Positions 31,821 through 42,713 of a stretch of DNA of 64,000 nucleotides are shown here, piece after piece. Location: the NCBI GenBank assembly GCA_025531455.1, contig JAMYHL010000024.1:248001-312000 (forward strand), given 5' to 3'. Source of the DNA: Apiotrichum sp. Y4204 (taxonomy: Eukaryota > Basidiomycota > Tremellomycetes > Trichosporonales > Trichosporonaceae). The translations under genes were made by a program, and so were the position numbers. The notes under the pieces were generated by a model. That model had not been told where the DNA came from, made no database searches, and saw nothing but the letters and a program-made list of their open reading frames with translations. Numbering within the stretch: the first letter of the stretch is position 1; the number at the start of each line of letters is the position of its first letter.

Positions 31821-32937
31821 AGAGAGACAGAGCTTGGGGAGATTGGGGGGAAAGTGGGCTGTCTGTCTGCCGAGTTGTCTTACTCGTCGGATTCCTCGAA
31901 TTCCAATTCGAACTCGAATGTCATTCGTCTCTGAATGCCAACGTACTCAACTCACACTCTGAACTCATCCTCTGAACTCGAGAACTCGACAACAGTCGGC
32001 CGACGCATAGACGCCAGGCCTGACACCACCCTCTGTAAAACTCTGTACCTCTCTACCTTTGATGATCTCCGCTTACTCCATTGCTGTACTCATCCTCCTA
32101 ATCCCTGCACGTCCCATCACGTTCCAGGATCCATGACACAGGATCACAGGATACAATATACGCAGGAAAATGCAGGGAACCAAACGCCTCAGACATGAGA
32201 CAATGCTGTAACGGGCCTAACGGGCGTGACTTGGAACGCACAGCGTACCACGTACCACGTTCCTAGCGGTCGCAGGTCTCCAGGTATCCAGGTTCCAGGT
32301 ATCAAGATCCGACCATCGGCCAGAACACCTACCGCATCCACCGCACGCTCCGCGCGCTCCGCACTTCCGGACTTCCGCCCGAGCGGACGTTGATGCCCCG
32401 CGCTTCCGAATGCCCGGCTGGTGTCTTACACTGTCCACTGTTCTGCGAAGCATTCTGCGTCACATAACTGACCGGAGGGCTTTGTGCGCTCTCAGCACTT
32501 GGGCGGCGCCTGGGCCGGCGGGCTCGGCTGGCGGCAAGCGGTTGGAGAGGGTGGGCGGTAAGTGCGAATAGCACCATTATCATTGTTTTTGTCCTCGTGT
32601 ATGATGGTTCCTCGCGGTCTGGCAAACTTTGTCCTGGCGGCGCAGACACCCGGATCGGAACACTGACGGGTACTCGCATATCGCTCAGTCATTTGCGACG
32701 GGTATCCATCTCAAGGCTACGGTATGGAATGGATCTGGGTTCTGGGTACTACAACGGTGTATACATTGGGGAGGGTATCGTGATGGGTATTGTCTCGTTG
32801 TGGTCCTCGTCGGACTGCGGTGTCCGGAGAGTGCCAATGGTCATGGTCATGATATGGTTGCCAGCAGCCGGCGTGCTGTGACATTCGCTCATGGTCGTGG
32901 TAATCGTGGCCGAAGCCCTCGTATCAATGGGAACGCG

Positions 32938-34836
32938 CTAATGCCGCCAACTCCGGTCGTACTCGCTGGTGCGGAACGAGTCGGCGTGCGCACGGCCGCC
33001 GACGGTGCTGTGCCGGCGGGCCGTGAACGTGTGTTCACGGAGGGCGTCCTGCTTTGTGCCGTCCAAGGGCTCCCGGCGGTCGGCGTGGCGGCGCGCAGCC
33101 TGGATCTGGGAGACCCAATGCTCGCTGACGCCGAGCATGTCGTTCGCGACGAGGATGGGGCGCGGGTCGTTTGGGTCGCGGGCGGCACTCTCGAGGAGGA
33201 GGGAGAAGAGGGCGTTGGTGGGTGGAGGCGCGTCAAAGGACGAGGCGGAGGGCGGAGTGGAGCCTGGGCTCGAGAGGGAGGGAGTTGTCAGAGAGGACGC
33301 CGACATGGAGCTGCGGGCAATGGGGATCGGGAGCGTGGTACTCCGCAGAGGGGGGAGGTTGAAGTCTGCGATGGAGCGGAGGGCGGGGGAGTGGCACTCC
33401 CTGGGCGAAAGAGGGAACAGGGGTGAGAGCGGGGTGTGGGGTGATGGCGGGCAGGACGGGGGCCCTGCGGGGAGCGAATGAGCATGGTGCCGGGGCGAAG
33501 TCGGTGTTGATGACAGCGGACTGCTCGTGGGCGAGGAGCGGGCCGGCTTGGGACCATCGCCCGATACAATCTCGGAAGGAGATGGGAGGGGGATAGGACG
33601 GAGGCGGTCCGAGGGAATCAGGTGGATGACGCTCTGGGATGGCCATGGGCTGGCGGGGTCGTGGTCGCCCGAGGTGGTCGACTTGCCCGAGGTCGACGAC
33701 TGGCGCTCAAGGTCGAGACTGAGCATGCTCATCTCCATGTCCTCGTCGCCGTGGTAGCGGTACTCTGCGCGCTCGGGACGCGGAGTTTTGGGCGTTTCGC
33801 GGTCGCGGTCACGGTCTCCGGGATGGAAAAAGTACCCCATCCTCGGGGTGTGGGGCGGCGGAGAGGGGAAGGCGTCCGTGGCTACTGAAGGGGAGAGCTC
33901 GGGGGTGGGGAAGGCAGTGGGGGGAAAGGAGGAGGTAAAGGACCGGAGGTGGAGCGGCGGGGGGTGCGCATGCATGTGTCCGCTGTGCGAGCGGTGGTTT
34001 CCAAAGCCGCTGCAGTGACTCGCGGCGGCGTGGTGGGCGTGGTCGTACGCCGGGTTGTGCATCAGACGAGGGCGCTGGACGAGCATCTCGTCCATCGGGC
34101 TTGGCATCGGAGGGGGAAGGGTGACGGGGCGGCTTTTGGAACCCCCAAAGGTACACTTATTCTTGCCGCATGGAAGGCATGTGCGGCGGGGAGACGATGG
34201 GTCGGCGAGGATGTAGCACTTCCACTTCTGGGACTTGCAGCGGGCGCAGGCTTGCTGGGGCACAACTTGGACGAGAGAGGGATCAAGAGCATAGTCGTCC
34301 TGGTGCGTGAGTACAGGTGTCACTGGGGTGGTGCTTGGGGTTGTGGAACAGCTGATCCCTGGGGAGCAGCGACGGCTATGTGGCTACTTGTGGCCCGTGG
34401 GACTCCACACTCACCTCCTTGGCCTGCTTCTGGCGGTCGCGCTTCGAGTTCATCTTCTGAATGCGGTTCTGTACTTCGGGGTTTAACTCCGTACTGAGCT
34501 TGTTCCTGCTGACGGCCAAGAGGGGGATGGGGGGGATGGGGGCGGATCCGGGCCTGGGAGCCAGACGCGGGGTGAGGTCGTTCAGGGCTGTGAGCGGCCT
34601 GAAAAGTTAGTAGACTGGCTCGGGCACTTGACGTACGGAGAGGCAGAGCGGGAGTGGGAGGACGGGGGCCGCGTGGACCAGAGTGGAGGCGGTACCGCGC
34701 GGGGCTGGACATGATGAGAGCGGAGGTCGTGGTGCGAGGGACGGAGGCCCTTGTGCGACATGCGGCGCGCGTACGGGCTCCCACGCTCGAACGAGGTCGG
34801 GCGGGGAACGGTCATCGACTGACGGCGACCGGACAT
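32938..34836 (-). CDS. Zn-cluster (Zn2Cys6-like) transcription regulator
   Basis: Three exons (34836-34637, 34598-34415, 34299-32938) give about 581 aa in a consistent frame. Near residue 140 lies a cysteine cluster beginning QQACARCKSQKWKC and ending RRTCLPCGKNKC. Its spacing C-x2-C-x6-C-x12-C-x2-C-x4-C resembles the fungal binuclear zinc cluster, but the last gap is shorter than the usual 6-8 residues. A basic stretch (NRIQKMNSKRDRQKQ) precedes it. The rest is Ser/Pro/His-rich and probably disordered, without a fungal-specific transcription factor domain. A C-terminal segment (LFSLLLESAARDPNDPRPIL) looks more ordered. It is probably a nuclear DNA-binding protein; targets are unknown. The acceptor of exon 3 could also be 15 nt earlier. 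Confidence 0.72.
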
Positions 34837-37242
34837 CGTGTGGTGGTGTAGCTGCGAGATGGTGAGGTTGAGAACTGGCCAAAGGCAGCGTGCGCAGCGA
34901 TGAGTCGGGGCGTGTGGGAAGTGGGTGCGGGGAGGGGAGGGAGAGAGAAGTAGTTGTGCAAAGCTATGAAGAGGGGAAGGTGGGAACAGCTGATGAGATG
35001 TGTGTCGCGACGAAAGATGTACTTCGAAGGGCGGAGAGATAAGGCTGTGGGGATTCAAGTGCGGGGGGATGAGGGACGTGGGAGAGGAAGCCTTATAAAC
35101 TCGATCTGAAAGTTGTTCACTACTGATCTCAGTCGCAGTGATCCCGAGCAATCGCGGGCGCGCGACCAGCGATTACCATATCCCTTTCGGTCCTAAGGAC
35201 CGACGATACACATGTATGTGCATCCTGTTCCTAGCCCTGCCTCGGCTGCCGTGCGCTGTCTCTGTCCTCTCAGTGTGTGCGTTGATGACTAGCTAGACAT
35301 TTTGTCCGGCGTGCACCCTCCTTTGTGCATGTAGAGGCTGTCCGCCGCGAAAGCGCCTGTCTTTGGAATCACGCCTCTGGCGCCGTGCCGGCCGGCACGC
35401 GTCAATATCGCCATGCAGGGTCCAGTTACAGGCGACGCGCCCCCCGAACGCGCGTGGCGGCCTCGTGCATGTTGCGTGCAGCGAGTCCTGCAGCAAATCC
35501 TGCAGGAGAGGTGTGTCGTTGTGGGGGGCGTCGAGGGATCCTGAGCGACCTGCCGTTCCTGGCTGCCTCGAGGCTAGGGATTGTGGGATTCCTGACGTCT
35601 TGCATGCCACGAATGTCGCAATGGCGCACCGCGGCAGAGCGTGCCGAGAGAGTCGATGGAGGAATTTTAAAGTCAGGCGACGGAGGGGCGGGGGTGAGGA
35701 ATCAGAATCAGATAAATGTTAGAAAGGGGATTGATTAGGCATAATCCGTGGAGAGAAGCATACGCCGTCACGTCACGAGAGGGCAGGTGAGCGGCAGCGG
35801 AAAAGAACAAAATGAATGGGGCACAGGGAACACCTCGATCAGCCTGGTCTCATTTGTGATTCAACAATTGGTCATGATTGGTTACCCCCGGCGTCATGTC
35901 ATCCTCTGTCTGCGCTTACTGAATTATTACTGATCTTCGAATCCGGATCTCTCCGCCCGTCCGCATTTCGGACGTGAGGGTTAGGACCGTGATGGTTAGG
36001 ACAATGAACAAGTGGCGGGAGGACAGACGGCCGTTCGAGCGGCCTGTGCGGACAAGTGCTCCCGAGGATGTCCTCCAGCGGCCTCTGGTCCCATCCAAGT
36101 CAACCAATTCGTCCAAGTCATGCAGACCGGCCGTCGATCCAGTCATCCAGGCCGCTGTCGAGGCTGTTGGGCCATGCGGCCCCACACCCCCCAGGCCGTT
36201 GTTTGTCTTCTCGCGTCTTCACTCCTCCCTTCAGAACCATGTCAAGTCCCGAGCCCTGCACCCCGCCATGGACCGGTCCGCACTGGAGCGACGCCACGCC
36301 GTCGGCCCCAAGCGCTCGGTTTGCAGATCACGACATCGGAAGCTGTGGCCGCCGTCCCCCAGCGCCCTGTTGGGGAGCCGAGCAACTCGGCGGCTGACGG
36401 ATCATAGTCTGCGGCAAGTAGTCCCGGCGCACGGTGCTTTCTTGCTGCTTCTTTGCGGGTCAGGTGATCGTGCGCTGTAGGGGGTGTAGAACGACGATGT
36501 AGATAATGTCTCTCCTGCTTTTGGTGGCTTCCTGGACGGTGACGGCTTGGGTCCCGCTGGCCGCAGCAAGGTCATAGCGGTGGCGGAGGCACGAAATGAG
36601 CATGTCAGGTTCAGTGTCAGGATACACGTCAGGTAGGCGACACCGCGACAGTGTCCAGGGTAGTGGGGAGGAATGCAGAGAGGGGGTGATAAGGGTTGTG
36701 AGCTGCCGAGGTGGCCCACGTTCAAGAGAGTGTGTCAGATGCAAAATCGTAAGAACCCACCACGTCAACTCTTTTTCGGCCAGGATTGGGCGAGACTATG
36801 CTCCGATTCCTATTCCTGCCGAGGGGAGTCAGGGATGGAAGAGGTCCATGCGTTGAGGGATGGGATGTGGAGAGGACGGCGACAATGAGAATCCGAGGGA
36901 ATGTGAGTAACGGACATCGTTGACAACACCTCCAATCATTGAGAGAGTGAAGAGTGAGCAAACGACAAGAAACAAAGGTGAGCAATGTTTTTGTCCAATT
37001 TAGCTGGACGGTGACTTGCCATAATGAGCCAGTCAGCCAGTTCAAAGACCACGTGAGATGTCGTCATAACCACCCTCCACCTTTACATGAACGTCCACAT
37101 TCCCACTTAGAGATCCGCTTTTGCCACCCAGAGAAATCACTGAAATCAGCAATCTCAAAGTCACATCAAGAGACAACCGCCATCTCCCTCTCTCGGTGCA
37201 TAAACCCGTTCCCACACCGGGCACATCTACGCATCACAAGCA
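34837..37242. other. Divergent intergenic region, 2.4 kb
   Basis: This gap lies between the divergent Zn-cluster regulator and the Yippee gene. The 300 bp next to the regulator are CT-rich on its coding strand, as in a long 5' UTR. Frames of up to 168 codons near 36,000-36,500 lack recognisable similarity. Confidence 0.5.
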
Positions 37243-38173
37243 ATGTCGGCTTCAGACACTTTCTCATCATCAACAGTACCGTTGAACATGGGGGTAGACA
37301 CACAGCAGCGGACAGCATCCGCACCATCAGCGACGACCGTCTCGGCGCTCAATCTCGCCCATGTTCCCAAGGGCACGCCCGTCTTCTCCTGTGCCAAATG
37401 CTCAGAAGTGCTCGTGCGTACGCATTCCGCTGGCCGTGGGTCTTGGGGTTTGGCAACGCCTCACAGCGCCTAGATCCTGATGAGGCTTCTTGCCGCCATC
37501 CTGGAAGAGGTTGGATGGGGGCCAGCGCCCTGCACTCTCTCTCTATCACACTCTCCGCTTGCTTTTTTCGCTCCGGGTCATGCTCGGACCCCCTCCGAGA
37601 AGAAGCCACTCCCTAGACGCCCCGCAGTTGTGCTCCCTGTCGCAGGTTCTCACCCCAGGCGCTCCAAGACGAACTCGTCAGTAAGGCGTTCATGGGTCGC
37701 TCGGGTCGTGCATAGTGAGTACCAGGCCCCATGCAGATGCGGGCCCGTAATCTGATGCTCGATCCAGCCTGATGAATTCGACGATCAACACAAACCTTGG
37801 CAAGCGGGAGGAACGCAAACTGATGTACGTTGTTGGCTGGGACGAGTGCCCCATTCCTTGGCGCGTCTCACACGCAGGACGGGGAAACACACCGTTGCGG
37901 ACCTACATTGCGCCGGGTGCAACTCTGAGCTTGGGTGGATGTACATCAAGGCGCCAAACGGGGAGCAGAGATACAAGGAGGGTGAGTGTCGATTGCCCCA
38001 TTCGTGTGTGGCTGCATCCCGTCCAGCGGTATCCGCTTGGTGTATCGCAAGAAGAATATCGCGCAAAAGGGACTGTAGCAGACGCAATCGCGACGGGCGC
38101 TCAGGTACTGACACGTCTGGCAGGCAGGTATATTCTCGAAGAAGCCCAGATTGTGAAAGAGAATGGTTGGTGA
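37243..38173 (+). CDS. Yippee-domain zinc-binding protein
   Basis: Five exons (37243-37413, 37659-37714, 37768-37824, 37878-37981, 38124-38173) give 145 aa with perfect phase. Yippee is a small, highly conserved eukaryotic zinc-binding fold (human YPEL, yeast Moh1). Visible hallmarks are FSCAKCSEVL (first Cys pair), ELVSKAFMGRSGRAYL, LGKREERKLMTGKHTVADL, HCAGCNSELGW (second Cys pair), QRYKEGRYILEEAQ and the terminal ENGW. The N-terminal ~48 residues are Ser/Thr-rich and extra to the domain. Family members act in the cytosol and nucleus in stress or cell-cycle contexts; the molecular role is poorly defined. The exon order explains every family motif, so the model is secure although no exon is longer than 171 nt. 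Confidence 0.92.
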
Positions 38174-41100
38174 CTTGCGAACTACAGCGGCCATTTTCTC
38201 GTCTGAGCGGACCGAGTTCCGGCGATCGGAGAGTACATCTGGGGAAGAAAGGTGAAATCGGTATTCGCGAGAGTTATCTGATCTGGGATTTGCATGTTGT
38301 TCACTATCTGTAATCGAGCCTGGCGTCCACTGATTGTGATGCTTCGTTTCGAGCATCAGGAGCTGACGTTTGACTGGCCTGAGCGCGATCACATGGCGGT
38401 TACTGAACAGTCGCCGGAGTCTCACATATCACGCCACTCGCAACGACTACCCCCAGCTCGGCAGGTCTCCGAGCTTCCACTGAGACTGAAACGACCGTGA
38501 TCGTTACGACTCGCGCCGACACAGGCACCTGATGATTGTTGTGGAGCGGAATGTGGAGGGACCAGGCAGTCAGGCTTGGATCGATCGACGGCTCCCACGG
38601 AACTGATCGCACTCGAAGAGCCTTAGGCTGGTAATTCCTGGGTAGGGGACAATGGGGCCGCTGCGTGCTTCTGATTCAGCGCCGCGGCGCGATTAGAAGA
38701 GGCGACCCAAGCGCGGATCTAGGAGGAGGCCACAGAGGATCGCGGCCGAGCGCACCCATTCGGAAGTCGGAAGTGAGGGTACGCGCGCATTGGGGATGAT
38801 GGCGTCTGAGAAGCAGAGACAACAGCCTGCACCCGTATTCCACAATCCCTTTTGATTCCAGCAGATGCCAACCGATGCCGCAAACCGGCAGTCACGAGGA
38901 GAGCGCCACGGCGCTCCCCCACAACTATGCAGCGCGGCCCGTACAAGGGCTGGACGAGGCACAGAGGTTTCAATAACTCGTCGATCGGCGACCAAGGCTG
39001 CCTCGCGCCAAGGCTCGAGCGGACAGTCCGTTCCGATGAGAACCAGGCAATTGCTCCAGGATTCAGCTTCTTGAGCACCCCCCTCCCCCGGCCTTAGGTC
39101 CGCTGTTCCAAAGGAGGGACGCGGCGGTAGGGTGGAGAATACAGGTATTCTCCGCCCATCTTCCGCACACGTCTGTTGCGTCCCAGCGCCAGTTCCAGGT
39201 TCTCCCAGACTATTCTCAGCTTCCTCGTTCAAGGTTCCTCGCCTCCAGTCGGTTGATGTCGCTGGCGGTCCGCATCAGGTGATCGCCACACCCTCGAGAC
39301 AGGCGGCATGGTGGCATTCGAGCATCTTACTATATCCAGTCGACGTTTGCTTCTTTTTGAGGGTCGGAAGTATTGTCGGCAACTCGGCACGCACAACTGA
39401 TGGTTCCCCCAGTATGATACAATGCGACGTGGCGTGGCGCTCCGCTCGGAGGATGCTCGTAGCGGAATATGGCGGAAGCGCGATCGTTCTGCGGTCTCGA
39501 GGGCCTTGGTCGTGCGCCCGTATTTCGAATTCGGGCACCACCATTCGTCCAGTGATGGTGCTCACCGGGGTGAGAAACTATATCGATTGTAAACTGCTTT
39601 GATTGTGACGAATTTCACTGCATTGCAGAACGTGGACTGCTCTCCACTGTTTTAGTCGTGTTCCCACAGTGCACAACTTCACTGGCGCGTACTCCTCGCC
39701 TCACTCTATGGTGACGAATGGCCCGCGCCCAGATAACCCGCTCAGCTGAACTCTATCCGTCCACAAGCCCACAAGTCCACAACCGCCTGTCCGATGGTAT
39801 TGTGATCGAGACATTGTGGGCCCCACACGCCTCGGCCGACACAGAAGCAGAGGCAGAAGCGAGCGAACCGAGAGAGAACAAACGCTTGAACGCCTGAACG
39901 CCTAAACGGCCCTCATTACGCCCTCCGCCGTCCTCCGTGGCGGCTGCTTCCTGCAGGCCTACAGGCTGTGCGCCCCGCGCCCGCCGCGCAACCTTGATCT
40001 GTAATGTCGCGCGGGGTAAGCGCAGTTCTGCCGCCGGTAGCGGGCCGGGGTGCGGAAAAGCGGAGTGTGCGGAACTTGAGAGCAAGTCCCACTTTGGCCA
40101 CTTGTTCAGGACTGAGAGACACTCGAAAGGGCCGCAACCCTGCACCCTGGTGGCCACTTCACACGCTCGGGCCGCGCGCCACCGCCCAACTGCTACCGCC
40201 ACCCGCGTCGCAAAGTCGCAAAGACGCGAGGCAGATCCGATCCAGTGTCGAGTGCACGGCTGCGGCGTGCAGTGCGCGCGGGGCGATCGGGGTCGGAGGG
40301 TGGGTGGTGGAAGAGTTGGAGGGATGGAGCCTGTGGAGCTGTGGAGGCCGCCACAGGGAAACTTGCTTGGTGGGGGTATCGTGCCATGGTCACAACTCCA
40401 CAGATAGGCAGAGAAAAGAAAAATGGAAAAACATCTTGGAAATCTACTCACCCACTACCACAGATAACTGGGTCCGGATTACAGATATCGGGGACGGTAC
40501 GGATGTGTCCAGAGCGGGAGCAACACCTCCGATGCTAGTGCCATCAAGCGCGCTACTTGTGTGATGGCGTTGTGGGCCTCATGGATGGCTTCGAGGTGTA
40601 CGCCCGTAACGCGCTTCACCCCTCTGGGCGTCCCATGTAATCATGATCAAAATGAGGAGTCGGTGCGAGCATTTCGGATGGTCTCTCTGCACCCCCTCTT
40701 CAAACTTCGTACCATCTCGGCTCTGATTGACATCTGCAGTTCGTTGCAGAGGACTAAGGCCCTTAACGTCCGCAAGTCGCATCCCGGAAGAACTCTTAAA
40801 CTCGCTGTGCTGTGAGGTTGGCAAGTCCGTGTCCGTCGTGATTTCAGTTCATGTCCGTGTCCAGCTGATACAGAATGGGCGTGGAGTGCACTTGGCATGT
40901 ATGTCCCTTCGTGGTCAGCGTAGGAGGGTCTCGAGTCGCAGGCCGTGAACATGGGCCCACTCAGTCGCCTCCAGACCTGTTTGATAATCCTCGGGTTATT
41001 AGGAGCTTTCCTTTGTCTCATTTGATCAACAACCTCCACGGCGAATAGACGGACTTTGAGCGCCTCTTCCATCTTTTGCTCTGAGAGTACGGTCCAGGTC

Positions 41101-41430
41101 CATCCGACTCGGAATCAGCATCTGAGACGACGGTGTGTTGCAAGTGGGAGTGACGTCTAACCCGACCTGGCGTGGACTATGTACTCCGGGCATGAGGACC
41201 CCTATCTGCTGACTCTTGAGGCGACGCGCCGCCACTGCGTTCCTTGACGCATGTTCAAAGACTTGTTCTCCTGGCGGCGACGGACGTGCTCAATCCCATC
41301 ATCCTATCCTGGGCTCCACGTCCGTGCAGTGCCGCTCAACAAACTGCAATTCAAGATTGTTTCATAGATGGCATTCCAGTTCGAGACGCTCCATGACACA
41401 GGGGTTTGCCAGAAATGGCAAACCTCTCAA

Positions 41431-41533
41431 GGTGCGATGCCCGAGTGGTTAAGGGGAATGATTAGAATGTGCTCCCAGGAGCAGCAACCAATCATTTGAC
41501 GTAAGTCGCCAGAGTTCAAATCTCTGTCGCACC
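41431..41533 (+). tRNA. tRNA-Ser(AGA) with a 23-nt intron
   Basis: The acceptor stem GGTGCGA pairs exactly with TCGCACC at 41527-41533. The D-arm has the serine-type GAGTGGTTAAGG. The anticodon stem AATGA/TCATT encloses TTAGAA, with anticodon AGA at 41464-41466. An intron of 23 nt (41468-41490) sits after position 37, the canonical place. A long variable arm (GACGTAAGTC) marks a class II tRNA, and the T-arm is CAGAG-TTCAAAT-CTCTG. It decodes UCU and, with A34 deaminated to inosine, UCC/UCA. A T-run follows directly as the RNA polymerase III terminator. Confidence 0.95.
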
Positions 41534-41539
41534 TTTTTT
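41534..41539 (+). terminator. RNA polymerase III T-run terminator
   Basis: Six T residues immediately follow the last base of tRNA-Ser. Confidence 0.85.
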
Positions 41540-42713
41540 GCTGGCAATGGACAATGATAGGGCGATTCACTCACACTGGATGTGGGATGAATGCAGTTGT
41601 TGATTGTGGTGAGGAGGGAGAGTGGTGAAGATAAATTAGGTAGCGGACTGATGCGCGGATGGTGCCACTCACGGAATGTGGCAGATTGCCGTGCGTTGTT
41701 GTGGCAATTGACATGACACGAGTGTAATGTGATGCCGTTTCTGATGATCTGGTGAGCCCTCCATTTGAATGAGTAGAAGCGGAGCACAGTTGAGTCTACC
41801 TCTCTGCGCTGACGTACAGGACGAAGGAAGTCGAGCCACAAACATAGAAGACCAGCTTGAAACCCCCCAAAAATGAAGAAAAATATCAATAAAAATTTGA
41901 AAATACAAAGACGTGACGGCGCTGAAAGAGTCAAGAGTCTCGCCTCGACCTACGCTTATGGTACTTTTCTGGAAGCCCCAAACTTACCTATTGTCGCTGC
42001 TCAGCTGTCTAGAACAACTTGCCATGACCACAAAGCAGTCCCTGTCCCGCTCTTGAACCTCTTGGCTTTCTCCATGGTCAGCGCTCATTCCCCATAGAGG
42101 AGTAGTGTTAAAAAACGCTGCTGCTTTAGACTGACGATTGGCACTGATGACAAAGGGAGGGTCGGAAACTTGGGAAGGACGGGCTCATCACTGCAACGTT
42201 TTTGACAGACGGAAAGTAATCAGCCGCTTAGCCAAGTCAGATGGTAGTCGGTAAACCCAATGAGTCTTCGTGCGCGCATTGAATTGACGAGTTACCCTCC
42301 AGGAAGTCCAAAGACTAGGGGAGGACAAAACTCCCTGCACTTCTCATACCAACTGAGTCCCGGCCGCATTTTGTATGTATTACTGCATTTGTAGACATGT
42401 CACCAAAGCGTCTATGAAGTATTGTCTGTTGCCCCGAAGAAATTATGAGAGGCTTGAGACTGCACTCAGAGAATGTCGAAGCGATGAGGTGAAAGCGGAC
42501 GGTCCGTGGTGGCCAATGGGAAAGACAGCCGATCTGCTTAACGCCCTTCCTTGCTCGTTCTTACGCCTTGCGAAACCGGCATGCACAATGGGCGTTCAGC
42601 CTGCAACAGCAACTCGCAGAGGGGCCCATGTATCGGTATTGGAGGGACGATGGTGAGCTTTACTTAGGGAAGCCGAATTGCGATCTACTGGGCGGGGAGA
42701 AACAGTGAGCGCG

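Larger units (their letters stand above)
30796..32937. other. Convergent intergenic region, 2.1 kb
   Basis: This gap lies between the 3' ends of the ALDH gene and the Zn-cluster regulator. It contains an ALDH relic and a small minisatellite, both listed separately. No intact gene is supported. Confidence 0.55.
38174..42713. other. Gene-poor region, 4.5 kb, with one tRNA gene
   Basis: Apart from tRNA-Ser I support no gene here. Frames of 232 codons (39,753-40,451, minus), 179 codons (38,693-39,232, minus) and 161 codons (41,449-41,934, minus) have composition typical of antisense or random frames and no motif. The part from about 41,550 to 42,400 is less GC-rich than the gene regions. No terminal repeats or transposase/reverse transcriptase motifs were seen. 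Confidence 0.5.

Noticed and set aside
32629..33426. 265-codon plus-strand frame opposite the Zn-cluster regulator
   Set aside because: The Gly/Arg-rich part beyond 32,938 is a shadow of the Pro/Ser-rich coding strand; the remainder has no motif.
34582..35151. N-terminal extension of the Zn-cluster regulator to 35151
   Set aside because: The upstream part is CT-rich leader-like sequence; the Met at 34836 begins a plausible basic N terminus and its exon joins in phase to the following exons.
39753..40451. 232-codon minus-strand frame in the gene-poor region
   Set aside because: No protein-like pattern, no supportive flanking exons, and overlapping frames of similar length exist on the other strand.
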